Notes: generated from the letters alone by a model not told the origin. A stretch of DNA of 64,000 bases from Verticiella sediminum (GCF_007558815.1 NZ_VLTJ01000044.1:1-64000); one strand, 5' to 3'; positions 36,115 through 44,771 are shown, counted from the stretch's first letter. A program made the numbers and translations.

Positions 36115-36221
36115 TGGTCTACCCGCTGATCGGCGCGCTCGCATCGTTGGCGAGCGCGGGCCACCTCGCATTGCCTGGAAACCTCGTCACGAGGGGTGTG
36201 TCGCCGGAGATGGCAAGATGA
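36114..36221 (+). pseudogene. C-terminal remnant of a second enoyl-CoA hydratase (35 codons)
   Basis: The frame from ATG 36114 encodes MVYPLIGALASLASAGHLAL and continues to a final MAR. It matches the last 37 residues of the hydratase at 34375-35157 (LVYQQIGALKLSSLAGAGQL, ending VAR). The stop overlaps the ligase start exactly as in the intact pair (AGATGA). So a hydratase-ligase cassette was duplicated and the hydratase body lost, while tail and junction stayed. With GGGGGGAGG upstream it may still be translated and couple gntR to the ligase. Confidence 0.75.
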
Positions 36222-37897
36222 ACGGCATGGTTCATGGAACGGGGCCTGATGCGCTGCCCGCGCCGGTCACGGCGATAGAGATCGGAAACACCATTCCCCG
36301 GGTGCTGGTTCGCCAAGCGCAACGATTCGGCGCAAAGCCGTTGATAGCGTTTCCCCGGCAGCGGCAGTCGCTGAGTTACGACGGTTTGCTCGCCTTTTCC
36401 AAAGCCGGCGCGTATCGCCTGCAGCGGGTTCATGGCCTCGCGCCAGGAACGATTGCGGCGATATATCTGCAAAACAGCGCCGACTATGTGAAGTCGTGGT
36501 TTTCGTGCCTTTTTGCCGGGGTCGTCGATGCGCCCATCAACCGCGAGTTTCGCAAGTCGAGCCTGTTCTTCGGCTTGACGACCGCGGCGGCCGAGGCCGT
36601 CTTCACGGACGGCCAGGGAGTCGAGCACCTGGTGGATCCGGAAGTTCGCGGATACCTCGGAAATCTCAGGGTTCTGGTTCTGGCCGGAGACTACGACCGT
36701 GCAACGGTCGACCGGTTATTGTCTGCCCTTCCCACGCCGGTTCCCGTGGTCGAGCTTGACGCACTGACAGCGCCCGGGCCCGACGAAGACCTCTGGGCAA
36801 CGCTGAAGTCGAACGAACCCGCGTTGATTCGCTTCACCTCCGGCACCACCGGCCCCGCCAAGGGCATTCTCCAAAGCCATCTGCACGTGCTGGCCAAGTC
36901 GGCCGTGCACAACGAGGTATTGGAATATGGGCCGGACGACGTGCTGTACACGCCGTTTCCGCTGCACCACAACCTGGCCAGCATCAATGGCCTGATCGGC
37001 ACGCTGCAGGCGGGTGGAACCATGGTGTCGGTCGCCAAGTTCTCGGCCAGCGGTTTCTGGCGCGAGGCGCGCGAATGCGGCGCAACGCTGGCCCACCTGC
37101 TGCAGTCCATTGCCCCGCTGGTCAGCGCACAACCACCGTCTCCCGACGACCGGAACCATAGGGTTCGATACCTATGGTCCGGCCGTCCCGACCCAGTGTT
37201 CGAGGAACGCTTCAACGTACGCCGCGTCCAGTTGTACGCGCTGGGAGAAGTCGGTGTGGTTTCGTACAAGCGCGGTGGAGAGGAGGCCGGGGCGGGCATG
37301 GGCAGGCCACTGCCGCAGATGGAGGTCCGTATCATCGACCCGCTCGATCGGCCGGTCCCGTCCGGCACGGTGGGCGAGATTACGGTCCGGCCCCGGCAGC
37401 CCCACCGCGTCATGCTGGCCTACCACAACAACCTGCCAGCAACCATGCGCGCCTTTCGCAACCTCTGGTTCCACACCGGCGACGGCGGCTATTTCAACGA
37501 AACGGGAGAACTGTGCTTTGCCGGCCGCATGGGCGACACCATCCGGCGCCGCGGCGTGAACATTTCTTCCGAGCAGATCGATGCGGAGATCCGTCGCTAC
37601 GCGGCGATAGAAGACTGCGGCGTCATCGCCGTGCCATCGGAAACCGGCGAGCAGGAGATCCATGCCTGCCTGGTCTGGAAAGCCGATCCTGGCGATGGGG
37701 AAAAAGCCTTCGATTTGCTCTCGGCGTTTTTGGCGGAACGGCTGCCCAAAAGCTATTTGCCGCGCTTCTACGAAAGCATGCAGGAACTGCCGCGAACGAA
37801 TACGGGGAAGGTCCGGAAAGCCGCACTGCGCGAGAGGCCGCGTTACGGCCCTACGTGGGACAGAGAAAAATCATGCTGGATACAGCGATCAAGTTGA
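36218..37897 (+). CDS. AMP-dependent acyl-CoA synthetase/ligase (copy 2)
   Basis: 559 residues, paralogue of copy 1 at 32699-34378. The same motifs are present: RFTSGTTGPAKG, YALGEVGVVSYKRGG, GRMGDTIRRRGVNISSEQID and PRTNTGKVRK. The N-terminal start region (EIGNTIPRVLVRQAQRFGAK) is similar to copy 1; most changes lie in the N-terminal third (about 150-200) and the last 100 residues, so the acyl pocket may differ. Translation probably starts from the ATGA overlap with the hydratase remnant. The Bug receptor gene follows after 56 bases. Confidence 0.92.
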   Translation: MNGMVHGTGPDALPAPVTAIEIGNTIPRVLVRQAQRFGAKPLIAFPRQRQSLSYDGLLAFSKAGAYRLQRVHGLAPGTIAAIYLQNSADYVKSWFSCLFAGVVDAPINREFRKSSLFFGLTTAAAEAVFTDGQGVEHLVDPEVRGYLGNLRVLVLAGDYDRATVDRLLSALPTPVPVVELDALTAPGPDEDLWATLKSNEPALIRFTSGTTGPAKGILQSHLHVLAKSAVHNEVLEYGPDDVLYTPFPLHHNLASINGLIGTLQAGGTMVSVAKFSASGFWREARECGATLAHLLQSIAPLVSAQPPSPDDRNHRVRYLWSGRPDPVFEERFNVRRVQLYALGEVGVVSYKRGGEEAGAGMGRPLPQMEVRIIDPLDRPVPSGTVGEITVRPRQPHRVMLAYHNNLPATMRAFRNLWFHTGDGGYFNETGELCFAGRMGDTIRRRGVNISSEQIDAEIRRYAAIEDCGVIAVPSETGEQEIHACLVWKADPGDGEKAFDLLSAFLAERLPKSYLPRFYESMQELPRTNTGKVRKAALRERPRYGPTWDREKSCWIQRSS

Positions 37898-37953
37898 CAG
37901 CTTGTGCACGGATACCACATCCGGCTGCAAAGATTTTCCATGGGAGACACCAA

Positions 37954-38931
37954 ATGAGCGCGTTATTCAAGCGCATTGCACTGAGCGTCGCAATGCTTTT
38001 CATGCCATTCGCGGCCACCCCGGGGCACGCGGCCACGTACCCCGACAGGGCGGTAAAGATCATCGTGCCGTTCGCGCCGGGCGGCGCCACCGACTACATC
38101 GCGCGAGTGATCGCCGAAAAACTCGGGGCGCGTCTGGGGCAGCCGTTCGTCGTGGAGAATCGCGCGGGCGCCGGCGGCGTCGTCGGGACGGAGGCGGCCC
38201 TGCGCTCGCCTGCCGATGGCTACACCCTGCTCATAGCCTCCAGAAGCTATACGGCCAATCCCGCCATCATCAAGGTCAAGTTCGATCCCGTGCGCGACGT
38301 CGTGCCGATCGTCAATATGGTCATCGCCCCGAGTGTCTTTCTCGTGAGCAAGGACACGCCGGCCAACTCGCTGGGGGAACTCGTGGCATATGCCAAGGGG
38401 AACCCTGGCAAGCTGTTCTACGCCAGCCAGGGCACCGGCAGCATTACCCACATCAGTACGGAGGCGTTTCTCGCCAGCACGGGCATCAAAATGGAACACG
38501 TTCCCTACAAGGGCGTCGGTCCGGCTCTGACCGCACTGGCGGCAGGCGAGGCCCAGGTGCTCGTCACCGACCCAGGTGCTTCGCAGCCGCTGGTCACCGC
38601 AGGCAAAGTGAAGCTTCTTGCGGTCTCGGGTGACCAGCGCCTTGCTCAGTATCCCGAAGTGCCGACCGCGGTGGAGCAAGGTTTTCCTCAATTCGGCTCC
38701 TACGGTTCCTGGCAAGGCCTGTTCGCGCCGGCTGGAACCCCGGCGGAAGCCGTCGACATCCTCAACAAGACGGTGAACGAGATCCTGCAGACCCCGGAAA
38801 TGTCGGAACTTCTGGCCGACAGGTTCGCCATGCCGATCGGTGGCAGCTCGGCTGACTTCGCGGCAAGCGTGAAAGCCGATATTCGGTACTACGGCGACAT
38901 TGCCCGCAAGCTGGGGATCGAGGCTCAATAG
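37954..38931 (+). CDS. Bug family substrate-binding protein
   Basis: 325 residues with a signal peptide cut near GHA. The Bug signature reads VKIIVPFAPGGATDYIAR, then NRAGAGGVVG and PADGYT. GGGAGACACCA precedes the ATG. It is the last gene of gntR-remnant-ligase-Bug on the plus strand and so probably delivers the acid that the two ligases activate. No TctA/TctB permease is near. Convergent with ehuA, 61 bases between stops. Confidence 0.93.
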   Translation: MSALFKRIALSVAMLFMPFAATPGHAATYPDRAVKIIVPFAPGGATDYIARVIAEKLGARLGQPFVVENRAGAGGVVGTEAALRSPADGYTLLIASRSYTANPAIIKVKFDPVRDVVPIVNMVIAPSVFLVSKDTPANSLGELVAYAKGNPGKLFYASQGTGSITHISTEAFLASTGIKMEHVPYKGVGPALTALAAGEAQVLVTDPGASQPLVTAGKVKLLAVSGDQRLAQYPEVPTAVEQGFPQFGSYGSWQGLFAPAGTPAEAVDILNKTVNEILQTPEMSELLADRFAMPIGGSSADFAASVKADIRYYGDIARKLGIEAQ

Positions 38932-38992
38932 CCGCAGCGCAGGCGCGTCGACGCGCCGCGGCCATGACGGGCTCGCACGCCCGCGTCAGGCC

Positions 38993-39766
38993 CTACGTCC
39001 CCTCGATCACCGCCTGCAGGAACTGTTGCGTGCGTTCGTGCGCGGGCGCGCGGAACAACTGCTCGGAGGGCGCGTCCTCGACGATGTTGCCCTGGTCGAA
39101 GAACAGCGTGCGGTCGGAGCTGCGCTCGGCGAACGACATCTGGTGGGTCACGATGAGCATGGTCATGGTGCGCTGCGCCGCCAGGTCGCGCATGATCTGC
39201 AGGATGCCGCCGACCAGCTCGGGGTCCAGGGCGGAGGTCACCTCGTCGAACAGCATGATGTCCGGGCGCATCGCCAGCGCGCGCGCGATGCCCACGCGCT
39301 GCTTCTGCCCGCCCGACAAGTGGCCGGGATGGGCGTCGAGCTTCTCGCCCAGGCCGACCATCTCCAGGTAGTCGCGCGCCCGCTCGCGCGCCTCGTCCCT
39401 GCCGAGCTTGAGCACATGGCGCGGCGCTTCCATCACGTTCTCCAGCGCCGTCATGTGCGGAAACAGGTTGAAGTGCTGGAACACCATGCCGATGCGTCCA
39501 CGCACGCGGCTCAGGTGGGCCGCGTCGGCCGGCTTGTCGGCGCCGTTGCGCTGTACGGTCCACATCGACTCGCCGTCGATCTCGATGCTGCCTTCGTCCG
39601 GCTCGTCCAGCGTCATGAGCAGACGCAGCAGCGTGGACTTGCCCGAACCGGAAGGGCCGATGATGCTGACGGTCTGGCCGGCCTCGACGTCCAGGTCGAT
39701 GCCGCGCAGCACGTGCAGCTTGCCGTAGCGCTTGTGGACGTTGCGTAGGCGGATGCTGGCGCTCAT
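38993..39766 (-). CDS. ehuA: Ectoine/hydroxyectoine ABC transporter, ATP-binding subunit
   Basis: 257 residues, polar amino acid ABC ATPase. Walker A GPSGSGKST is at 37-45, the signature LSGGQKQR and Walker B IMLFDEVTSALDP follow, then the H-loop IVTHQMSFAE. The assignment as EhuA rests on the neighbouring binding protein, which reads as EhuB. The gene is last of ehuB-C-D-A and its ATG overlaps the ehuD stop (ATGA). It would power import of ectoine-type compatible solutes for osmoprotection or as food. Confidence 0.88.
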   Translation of the reverse strand: MSASIRLRNVHKRYGKLHVLRGIDLDVEAGQTVSIIGPSGSGKSTLLRLLMTLDEPDEGSIEIDGESMWTVQRNGADKPADAAHLSRVRGRIGMVFQHFNLFPHMTALENVMEAPRHVLKLGRDEARERARDYLEMVGLGEKLDAHPGHLSGGQKQRVGIARALAMRPDIMLFDEVTSALDPELVGGILQIMRDLAAQRTMTMLIVTHQMSFAERSSDRTLFFDQGNIVEDAPSEQLFRAPAHERTQQFLQAVIEGT

Positions 39767-40428
39767 GGTCGGTTTCCGGGAAGTTGCAGACGGCGTTCGG
39801 TGTAGCGCACCAGGGCGGCGGCGGCCAGGCTCAGGACCAGGAACATGACCCCCGCCAGGGTGATCGGCTCGGTGTAGCGAAAGCTCGCCGAGCCGATGAT
39901 CTTGGCCTGCTGCAGCACCTCGACCACCGTGATCGCCGAGAGCAGCGGGGTGTCCTTGAACATGGCCACGAGGTAGTTGCCGAGCGCCGGCACCACGGGT
40001 GGGATGGCCTGCGGCAGCACGATGCCGGTGGCCGTGCGCCAGGGGCTGAGATTGAGCGCGCGCGCGGCTTCCCATTGGCCCTTGGGCACGCCTTCGATGC
40101 CCGCGCGATACACCTCGGCGCAGTACGCCGCATAGTGCAGCCCCAGCGCCAGGATGCCGGTGAGCAGGGGCGAGAACTTCAGCCCCAGGCCGGGCATCAC
40201 ATAGAAGAAGAAATAGAGCTGCACCAGCAAGGGCGTGCTGCGCACGAACTCGATCACGAGCGCCGCGGGCCATGAGAGCAGGCGCAGCCGCGCGCGCCGG
40301 GCCAGCGCCAGCACCAGCCCCAGCGGCATGGCGAGTGCCATGCCGAGCACCGTGGCCTGGATGGTGACGATGAGCGCGCGGCCCAGCAGCGGCAGGATCT
40401 CCAGCGCATAGGCCCAGTCGAAGATCAT
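39763..40428 (-). CDS. ehuD: Ectoine/hydroxyectoine ABC transporter, permease subunit EhuD
   Basis: 221 residues with about five membrane segments, HisMQ-type permease. The coupling loop with the EAARALNLSPWRTATGIVLP pattern touches the ATPase. The early ALIVTIQATVLGMALAMPLG segment and EFVRSTPLLVQLYFFFYVMP are typical. ATGA overlaps on both sides (ehuC stop/ehuD start and ehuD stop/ehuA start) show one operon. Confidence 0.87.
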   Translation of the reverse strand: MIFDWAYALEILPLLGRALIVTIQATVLGMALAMPLGLVLALARRARLRLLSWPAALVIEFVRSTPLLVQLYFFFYVMPGLGLKFSPLLTGILALGLHYAAYCAEVYRAGIEGVPKGQWEAARALNLSPWRTATGIVLPQAIPPVVPALGNYLVAMFKDTPLLSAITVVEVLQQAKIIGSASFRYTEPITLAGVMFLVLSLAAAALVRYTERRLQLPGNRP

Positions 40429-41072
40429 GCGCGTTCTCCGCGGCGCCGGGCCAGGCGGCGCTCCATCAGACGCATCCCGCCCGTGATGCACAGCGCGACC
40501 AGGAAGTAGAGCGCGAGCACCAGGCCGAAGATCTCGACCGTGCGCAGGGTGTCGGCGCGCAGCAACTGCGCCCGGAAGGTGAGGTCGGCGATGGTGATGA
40601 GCGACACCAGGGCCGTGTTCTTGAGCAGTTCGATGGCCAGGTTGCCGGCGGGCGGCAGCATGGCGGCCACGGCCTGCGGCAGCACGATGCGGCGCAGCGT
40701 GTGCGCCGGCGTGAAGTTCAGGGCCTTGGCGGCTTCGCGCTGACCGCGCGGCACGCCCTGGACGGCGCCGCGCACCACTTCCGCGGCATAGGCGCCGGCG
40801 TTCAGTCCGAGCACCACGATGCCGGCCGTCATCGCGCTCAGCGAGAGCCCGAACAGCGGCAGCACGTAGTACGCCCAGAAGAGCTGCACCAGCGCCGAGG
40901 TGCCGCGAAAAAGCTCGACATAGCAGGCCGCCGGCCAGGACAGCGCACGCCACGGGGCGAGCCGGCCCAGGCCGGCCAGCAGGGCCAGCGGGATGGCAAG
41001 CAGCGCCGCGCCCGCCGTCACCTTCAGCGTGACCTGTAGGCCTTGCAGCAGGGGCGGCAGCAGATCGAGCAT
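40425..41072 (-). CDS. ehuC: Ectoine/hydroxyectoine ABC transporter, permease subunit EhuC
   Basis: 215 residues, HisMQ-type permease with the GLQVTLKVTAGAALLAIPLA entry, the ELFRGTSALVQLFWAYYVLP segment and the coupling loop REAAKALNFTPAHTLRRIVL. ATG at 41072 is preferred over a GTG one codon earlier because GGGAG is then six bases upstream. It follows ehuB by 24 bases and overlaps ehuD by four. C and D form the heterodimeric channel. Confidence 0.87.
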   Translation of the reverse strand: MLDLLPPLLQGLQVTLKVTAGAALLAIPLALLAGLGRLAPWRALSWPAACYVELFRGTSALVQLFWAYYVLPLFGLSLSAMTAGIVVLGLNAGAYAAEVVRGAVQGVPRGQREAAKALNFTPAHTLRRIVLPQAVAAMLPPAGNLAIELLKNTALVSLITIADLTFRAQLLRADTLRTVEIFGLVLALYFLVALCITGGMRLMERRLARRRGERA

Positions 41073-41096
41073 CACGCGCTCCCGGCCGGCCGCCCG

Positions 41097-42005
41097 TCAG
41101 CCCTCGCCGCAGAGCATGGCCGCGGTCGTGTCGCCGGGCAGCTCGGCCTCGGTGAAGCCGAACGGGGAGACGGCCTCCAGGTGCGCCGGCGAGCCGATGA
41201 ACGCGGCAAGCTTCTCGTTGACGGCGTCGCGCAGCGCGGTGTCGTCGTTGCGGAACGCGAACGCCCCGTAGCCGCGCACATCCTTGCCGTCGATCACCGG
41301 ATCGGTGAAGGGCTCGGCCCGCTCCACGCCGGTGGCCTTGCCCTTGCCGAGCAGGTCGTTCACGGTGAGCGAGGTCGCGGCGTAGGCGTCGACCCGGCCG
41401 GCCTGCACGCCCGCGAGCGCGCTCGCGGCATCCGGGAACACCACGACGCGGGCGGCGGGCACGCCGGACTTGTCGGCATACTCGGCCTCGATCGCCCCCA
41501 CCACCACGCCCAGGCGCGCGCTGTCGTCCTGGGCCACGGCGGCGAAGCTGTCGAGCGCCTTCGGATTGCCTTCGCGCACGACGAAGGCCGAGCCGATGCC
41601 ATAGGTGGGATTCGAGAAAATCGCCTGCTTGCAGCGCTCGGGGGTGACGTACATGCCCGCGGCAATGATGTCGAAGCGATTGGCCTGCAGGCCAGGGATG
41701 AGCGAGCCGAACTCCGTCAGCACGCCCTCGACCTCCTTGATGCCCAGCTCGTCCAGTACATGGCGCAGGACTTCCGGCGCCTCGCCGGTGAGCTGCCCGG
41801 CGCTGCTGTCCATATAGGCAAACGGCGCCTCGTTGGCGTAGCCGATGCGGATGCGGCCGGCTTCCTGCGCCTTGGCCAGCGTGCTCGTGTCAGCTTCGGA
41901 CTGCCCATCGGCGCCCGCGGCCGGCTTGTCGGCGTCGGAGCATGCGGCAAGCGTCACGGACAGGGTGCAGCCCAGAGCGAGGGCAAAGCGGGCGGAACGC
42001 ATCAT
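41097..42005 (-). CDS. ehuB: Ectoine/hydroxyectoine-binding lipoprotein EhuB
   Basis: 302 residues, type II lipoprotein signal with LAAC (Cys22). The mature sequence follows EhuB closely: RIGYANEAPFAYMD, GEAPEVLRHVLDELG, GVLTEFGSLIPGLQANRFDI, IIAAGMYVTPERCKQ, VDAYAATSLTVNDLL, DPVIDGKDVRGYGAFAFR and FGFTEAELPGDTTAA. The aromatic and acidic residues in these stretches make the ectoine pocket in known homologues. GGAG lies eight bases before the start. No ectoine catabolic (eut/doe) genes follow, so either uptake alone is encoded here or breakdown lies elsewhere. Confidence 0.92.
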   Translation of the reverse strand: MMRSARFALALGCTLSVTLAACSDADKPAAGADGQSEADTSTLAKAQEAGRIRIGYANEAPFAYMDSSAGQLTGEAPEVLRHVLDELGIKEVEGVLTEFGSLIPGLQANRFDIIAAGMYVTPERCKQAIFSNPTYGIGSAFVVREGNPKALDSFAAVAQDDSARLGVVVGAIEAEYADKSGVPAARVVVFPDAASALAGVQAGRVDAYAATSLTVNDLLGKGKATGVERAEPFTDPVIDGKDVRGYGAFAFRNDDTALRDAVNEKLAAFIGSPAHLEAVSPFGFTEAELPGDTTAAMLCGEG

Positions 42006-42043
42006 GGACAGGACTCCGTGGGGCAAAGAAAAGATTCATAGCA

Positions 42044-42073
42044 TAGAAATAATTACGCATGCAATGATTTCTA
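42044..42073. promoter_or_regulatory. Inverted repeat between divergent ehuB and rapZ
   Basis: TAGAAAT (42044-42050) and ATTTCTA (42067-42073) with 16 bases between, in an AT-rich island 40 to 70 bases upstream of ehuB. Candidate operator for the ehu operon. Confidence 0.4.
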
Positions 42074-42187
42074 GTGCAACAATCCCGGGCTTCGCAGTCC
42101 ATGCTGCCTCGCACGGCGCGGCCGGCGCCGCGAGCGCACGACATGCCGCAGCTTGACGAAGGCCAGCCGCATGCAACAATACGCGTC

Positions 42188-43078
42188 ATGTTGCGCGCCG
42201 TCCTCATCACAGGCATTTCCGGTTCCGGCAAGTCGGTGGCCCTCCGCATGCTGGAGGACGCCGGCTACACTTGCGTGGACAACCTGCCCGTCCGCTTTCT
42301 CCACGAGTTCGTGGCCAATGCGCATACCGACGGCCTGTCGCGCGTGGCGGTGGCCGTCGATGCGCGCTCGCCCGGGGCCATCGCCGACATCCCGCGCATC
42401 GTTCTGGCGCTCAAGCGGCTGGGCGTGCAACTGCGCGTGGTGTTCCTGGACGCCAATACCACCACCATCGTCCAGCGCTATTCCGAGACGCGGCGTCGCC
42501 ATCCCCTCACCGAACGCCTGGATACCGAAGGCCGACCGGCGTCGCTGCACGACTGCATTCTGGCCGAACGGCAGTTGCTGGGCCCGCTGCGCGAGCAGGA
42601 ACACGTCATCGACACCTCGGGCCTCACCGCCGGCCAGTTGCGCCAATGGGTGCGCGACCTGGTCGACGCCGAGCCGCATCCGCTGGTGCTCACCTTTGAG
42701 TCGTTCGCCTACAAGTCGGGCGTGCCGCTGGGCGCGGACCTGGTGTTCGATGCGCGCTGCCTGCCCAACCCGTTTTACGACCCGGTGCTGCGCCCGCTCA
42801 CCGGGCGCGACGAGGCGGTCGCCAACTGGCTCGCCAAATCGCCGCTGGTGCACGAGTTCCTCGCCGACATCGAAGGCTTCGTGGCCCGCTGGCTGCCGCG
42901 CTACGCCCAGGACACGCGCGCCTACCTGACAGTGGCGATCGGCTGCACCGGCGGCCAGCATCGCTCGGTCTATCTGGTCGAACGCCTGGCCGAAGCCTTC
43001 GGCAAGCACCGCGGCGCGGTGCTGATACGCCACCGCGCCCAGGTCGGCGCGGCCTTCCTGCGAGCCGTGGAAGCATGA
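42188..43078 (+). CDS. rapZ: RNase adapter protein RapZ
   Basis: 296 residues. The N-terminal P-loop GISGSGKSVA is at the very start, with VDNLPVRFLHEF and the FLDANTTTIVQRYSETRRRHPL region; the C-terminal phosphofructokinase-like domain has FESFAYKSGVPLGADLVFD, GCTGGQHRSVYLVERLA and the HR end. In E. coli RapZ presents small RNAs to RNase E and senses glucosamine-6-phosphate precursors. In most betaproteobacteria it follows hprK; here the ehu operon is upstream instead. Its stop overlaps the rlpA start (ATGA). Confidence 0.96.
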   Translation: MLRAVLITGISGSGKSVALRMLEDAGYTCVDNLPVRFLHEFVANAHTDGLSRVAVAVDARSPGAIADIPRIVLALKRLGVQLRVVFLDANTTTIVQRYSETRRRHPLTERLDTEGRPASLHDCILAERQLLGPLREQEHVIDTSGLTAGQLRQWVRDLVDAEPHPLVLTFESFAYKSGVPLGADLVFDARCLPNPFYDPVLRPLTGRDEAVANWLAKSPLVHEFLADIEGFVARWLPRYAQDTRAYLTVAIGCTGGQHRSVYLVERLAEAFGKHRGAVLIRHRAQVGAAFLRAVEA

Positions 43079-44277
43079 CCGCCACAGCACCCGCCCTGCA
43101 CGCCGCCGCCCGGCGCCCGCGCGCGCGCCAGCTCTGCCTGATTGGCGCGCTGGTCATCACGGCAATCCTGGCGGGCTGCGCCTCGCGCCAGGACGGGCGA
43201 TCGGGCACCGGCGGCGGCTATGCGGTCGGCGGCGGCGACTACCGCAAGGACGGCCCGCACGCCAAACCGCCCGCCAATCTGGACAAGGTGCCCGACGCGG
43301 TACCGCGCATCGAGCCCTACGCCAGCGGCGCCAACCGGCCCTACGTCATCAACGGGCGGCAGTACGTGCCCGACCTCAGCGATCGCGCCTATCGCACGCG
43401 CGGCATGGCCTCCTGGTACGGCGCCCAGTTCCACGGCCGCCCCACCTCGAACGGCGAAACCTACGACATGTACGCGATGACTGCGGCCCACCCCACCCTG
43501 CCGATTCCGAGCTATGCCCGGGTCACGCGGGCGGATACGGGCAAGAGCGTGATCGTGCGCATCAACGACCGCGGCCCTTTTCACAGCGACCGCGTGATCG
43601 ACCTGTCCTACGTGGCCGCCCACCGGCTGGGCACGCTGGCCGCGGGCACGGGCGAAGTCGTCGTCGAGCGCATCACCCCGGACGAGATCCGGCGCGGCAA
43701 GTGGCAGCAGGCACCGGCCATGATCGCCTCCGCACCCGAGCCCGTGGCGAGCGCCGCGCCGGTGTCGATGGCGGCGGCCTCGCGCAACACCTCGGTGTGG
43801 TCGGATGCGGGCACGCAGCCCGCGTCCGGCTTCAACGTGGTCGCCGATGGGCCAGCACCCACCGAGGTCGCCGCCGCCAACCCGCTCAGCGTCCTGGCCG
43901 GCATCCCCGTGCCCGAGGCGCCGGCGGCCGCACCGTCCCAGACGCTCCCCCCCGCGCCGAGCCCCGTCGTGCCGGCGGCCGCCACGCCTGCGCAGGCGCC
44001 CTCGCCCGCCGCAACGGCGCGCACCCCCGGGCCGCCCGCCACGGACGGCGGCGCCTTCCTGCAGCTTGGCGCCTTCGGCGAGGCGCACAACGCGCAGTTG
44101 CTGGCCGACCGCCTGCGCGCCAACGTGTCGCAGCTCGGGCATCTCGAGGTCGTCAATCAGGGCGACGACGTGTATCGGGTGCGCCTCGGCCCGTTCGCCG
44201 ACCGCAACAGCGCGGTGGCCCACGTCGATGCGGTCTGGGGACAGACCGGCATCCGCCCGCACGTGGTCGTGCAATAG
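43075..44277 (+). CDS. rlpA: RlpA-like lytic transglycosylase lipoprotein with SPOR domain
   Basis: 400 residues. Lipobox ILAGC gives Cys35. The double-psi barrel (about 108-205) holds GMASWYGAQFHGRPTSNGE with the catalytic-type His and Glu and the Asp in VIVRINDRGPF. A Pro/Ala-rich linker (about 215-325) leads to a C-terminal SPOR domain (FLQLGAFGEAHNAQLLADRL to HVVVQ), which binds denuded glycan at the septum. The four-base overlap with rapZ is unusual pairing for the family and suggests shared expression. Confidence 0.93.
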   Translation: MTATAPALHAAARRPRARQLCLIGALVITAILAGCASRQDGRSGTGGGYAVGGGDYRKDGPHAKPPANLDKVPDAVPRIEPYASGANRPYVINGRQYVPDLSDRAYRTRGMASWYGAQFHGRPTSNGETYDMYAMTAAHPTLPIPSYARVTRADTGKSVIVRINDRGPFHSDRVIDLSYVAAHRLGTLAAGTGEVVVERITPDEIRRGKWQQAPAMIASAPEPVASAAPVSMAAASRNTSVWSDAGTQPASGFNVVADGPAPTEVAAANPLSVLAGIPVPEAPAAAPSQTLPPAPSPVVPAAATPAQAPSPAATARTPGPPATDGGAFLQLGAFGEAHNAQLLADRLRANVSQLGHLEVVNQGDDVYRVRLGPFADRNSAVAHVDAVWGQTGIRPHVVVQ

Positions 44278-44314
44278 CCCCCGGGGGTGCGCGTCAGCGC
44301 GTAGGGGGGCCTCC
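44278..44314. repeat. Dispersed intergenic repeat, copy B
   Basis: Reverse-complement match to 14226-14267 around the core GCGCGTCAGCGCGTA, again directly behind a stop codon (rlpA). Confidence 0.55.
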
Positions 44315-44316
44315 TC

Positions 44317-44751
44317 TCACCCCGGCCGGTTGCGCATCCAGTCGGCGGTCTTGTAGAACGATGCCAGCAGGCGGTCGGCCAGCGCCGGCTCCACGCCGAT
44401 GTCCTGCATGGCGCGGCCCATGCACACCACCCACTGGTCGCGCTCCTTTTCGCCGATGGCGAAAGGCATGTGGCGCATGCGCAGGCGCGGATGGCCGAAG
44501 CGCTCCACGTAGTGATCTGGCCCGCCCATCCAGCCGCACAGGAACCAGAACAGCTTCTGGCGCGCGCTGTCGAGCGAGGGGCCGTGCGCCGCGCGCAGAT
44601 CGGCCAGGTCCGCGTCCAGGTCCATGAGGTCGTAGAAGCGATCCACCAGCTCGCGTATGCGCGGCTCGCCGCCGATCGCGGTGAAGATCGAGACGGCCGG
44701 CCCACGGCCGATTTCCTCGGGCGCGACGGTGGAGGACGATGAAGAAGACAC
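44317..44751 (-). CDS. Group II truncated haemoglobin
   Basis: Globin of 144 residues on a two-over-two fold, oxygen or NO/peroxide handling. GTG start at 44751 with AGGA upstream. Family features are FTAIGGEPRIRELVDRFYDLM, the group II CD/E region with FLCGWMGGPDHYVERFGHP (Trp G8-type neighbourhood), the proximal His within RLRMRHMPFAIG, and a C-terminal W near 138. The first 14 residues are Ser-rich and absent from minimal globins. Monocistronic, convergent with rlpA. Confidence 0.93.
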   Translation of the reverse strand: MSSSSSSTVAPEEIGRGPAVSIFTAIGGEPRIRELVDRFYDLMDLDADLADLRAAHGPSLDSARQKLFWFLCGWMGGPDHYVERFGHPRLRMRHMPFAIGEKERDQWVVCMGRAMQDIGVEPALADRLLASFYKTADWMRNRPG

Positions 44752-44771
44752 GGCGAGTTCCTAGAGAAAAT

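Noticed and set aside
36009-36221. 70-codon frame overlapping the end of gntR as an independent gene
   Set aside because: Its first half lies within gntR in another frame; only the part from 36114 resembles a known protein.
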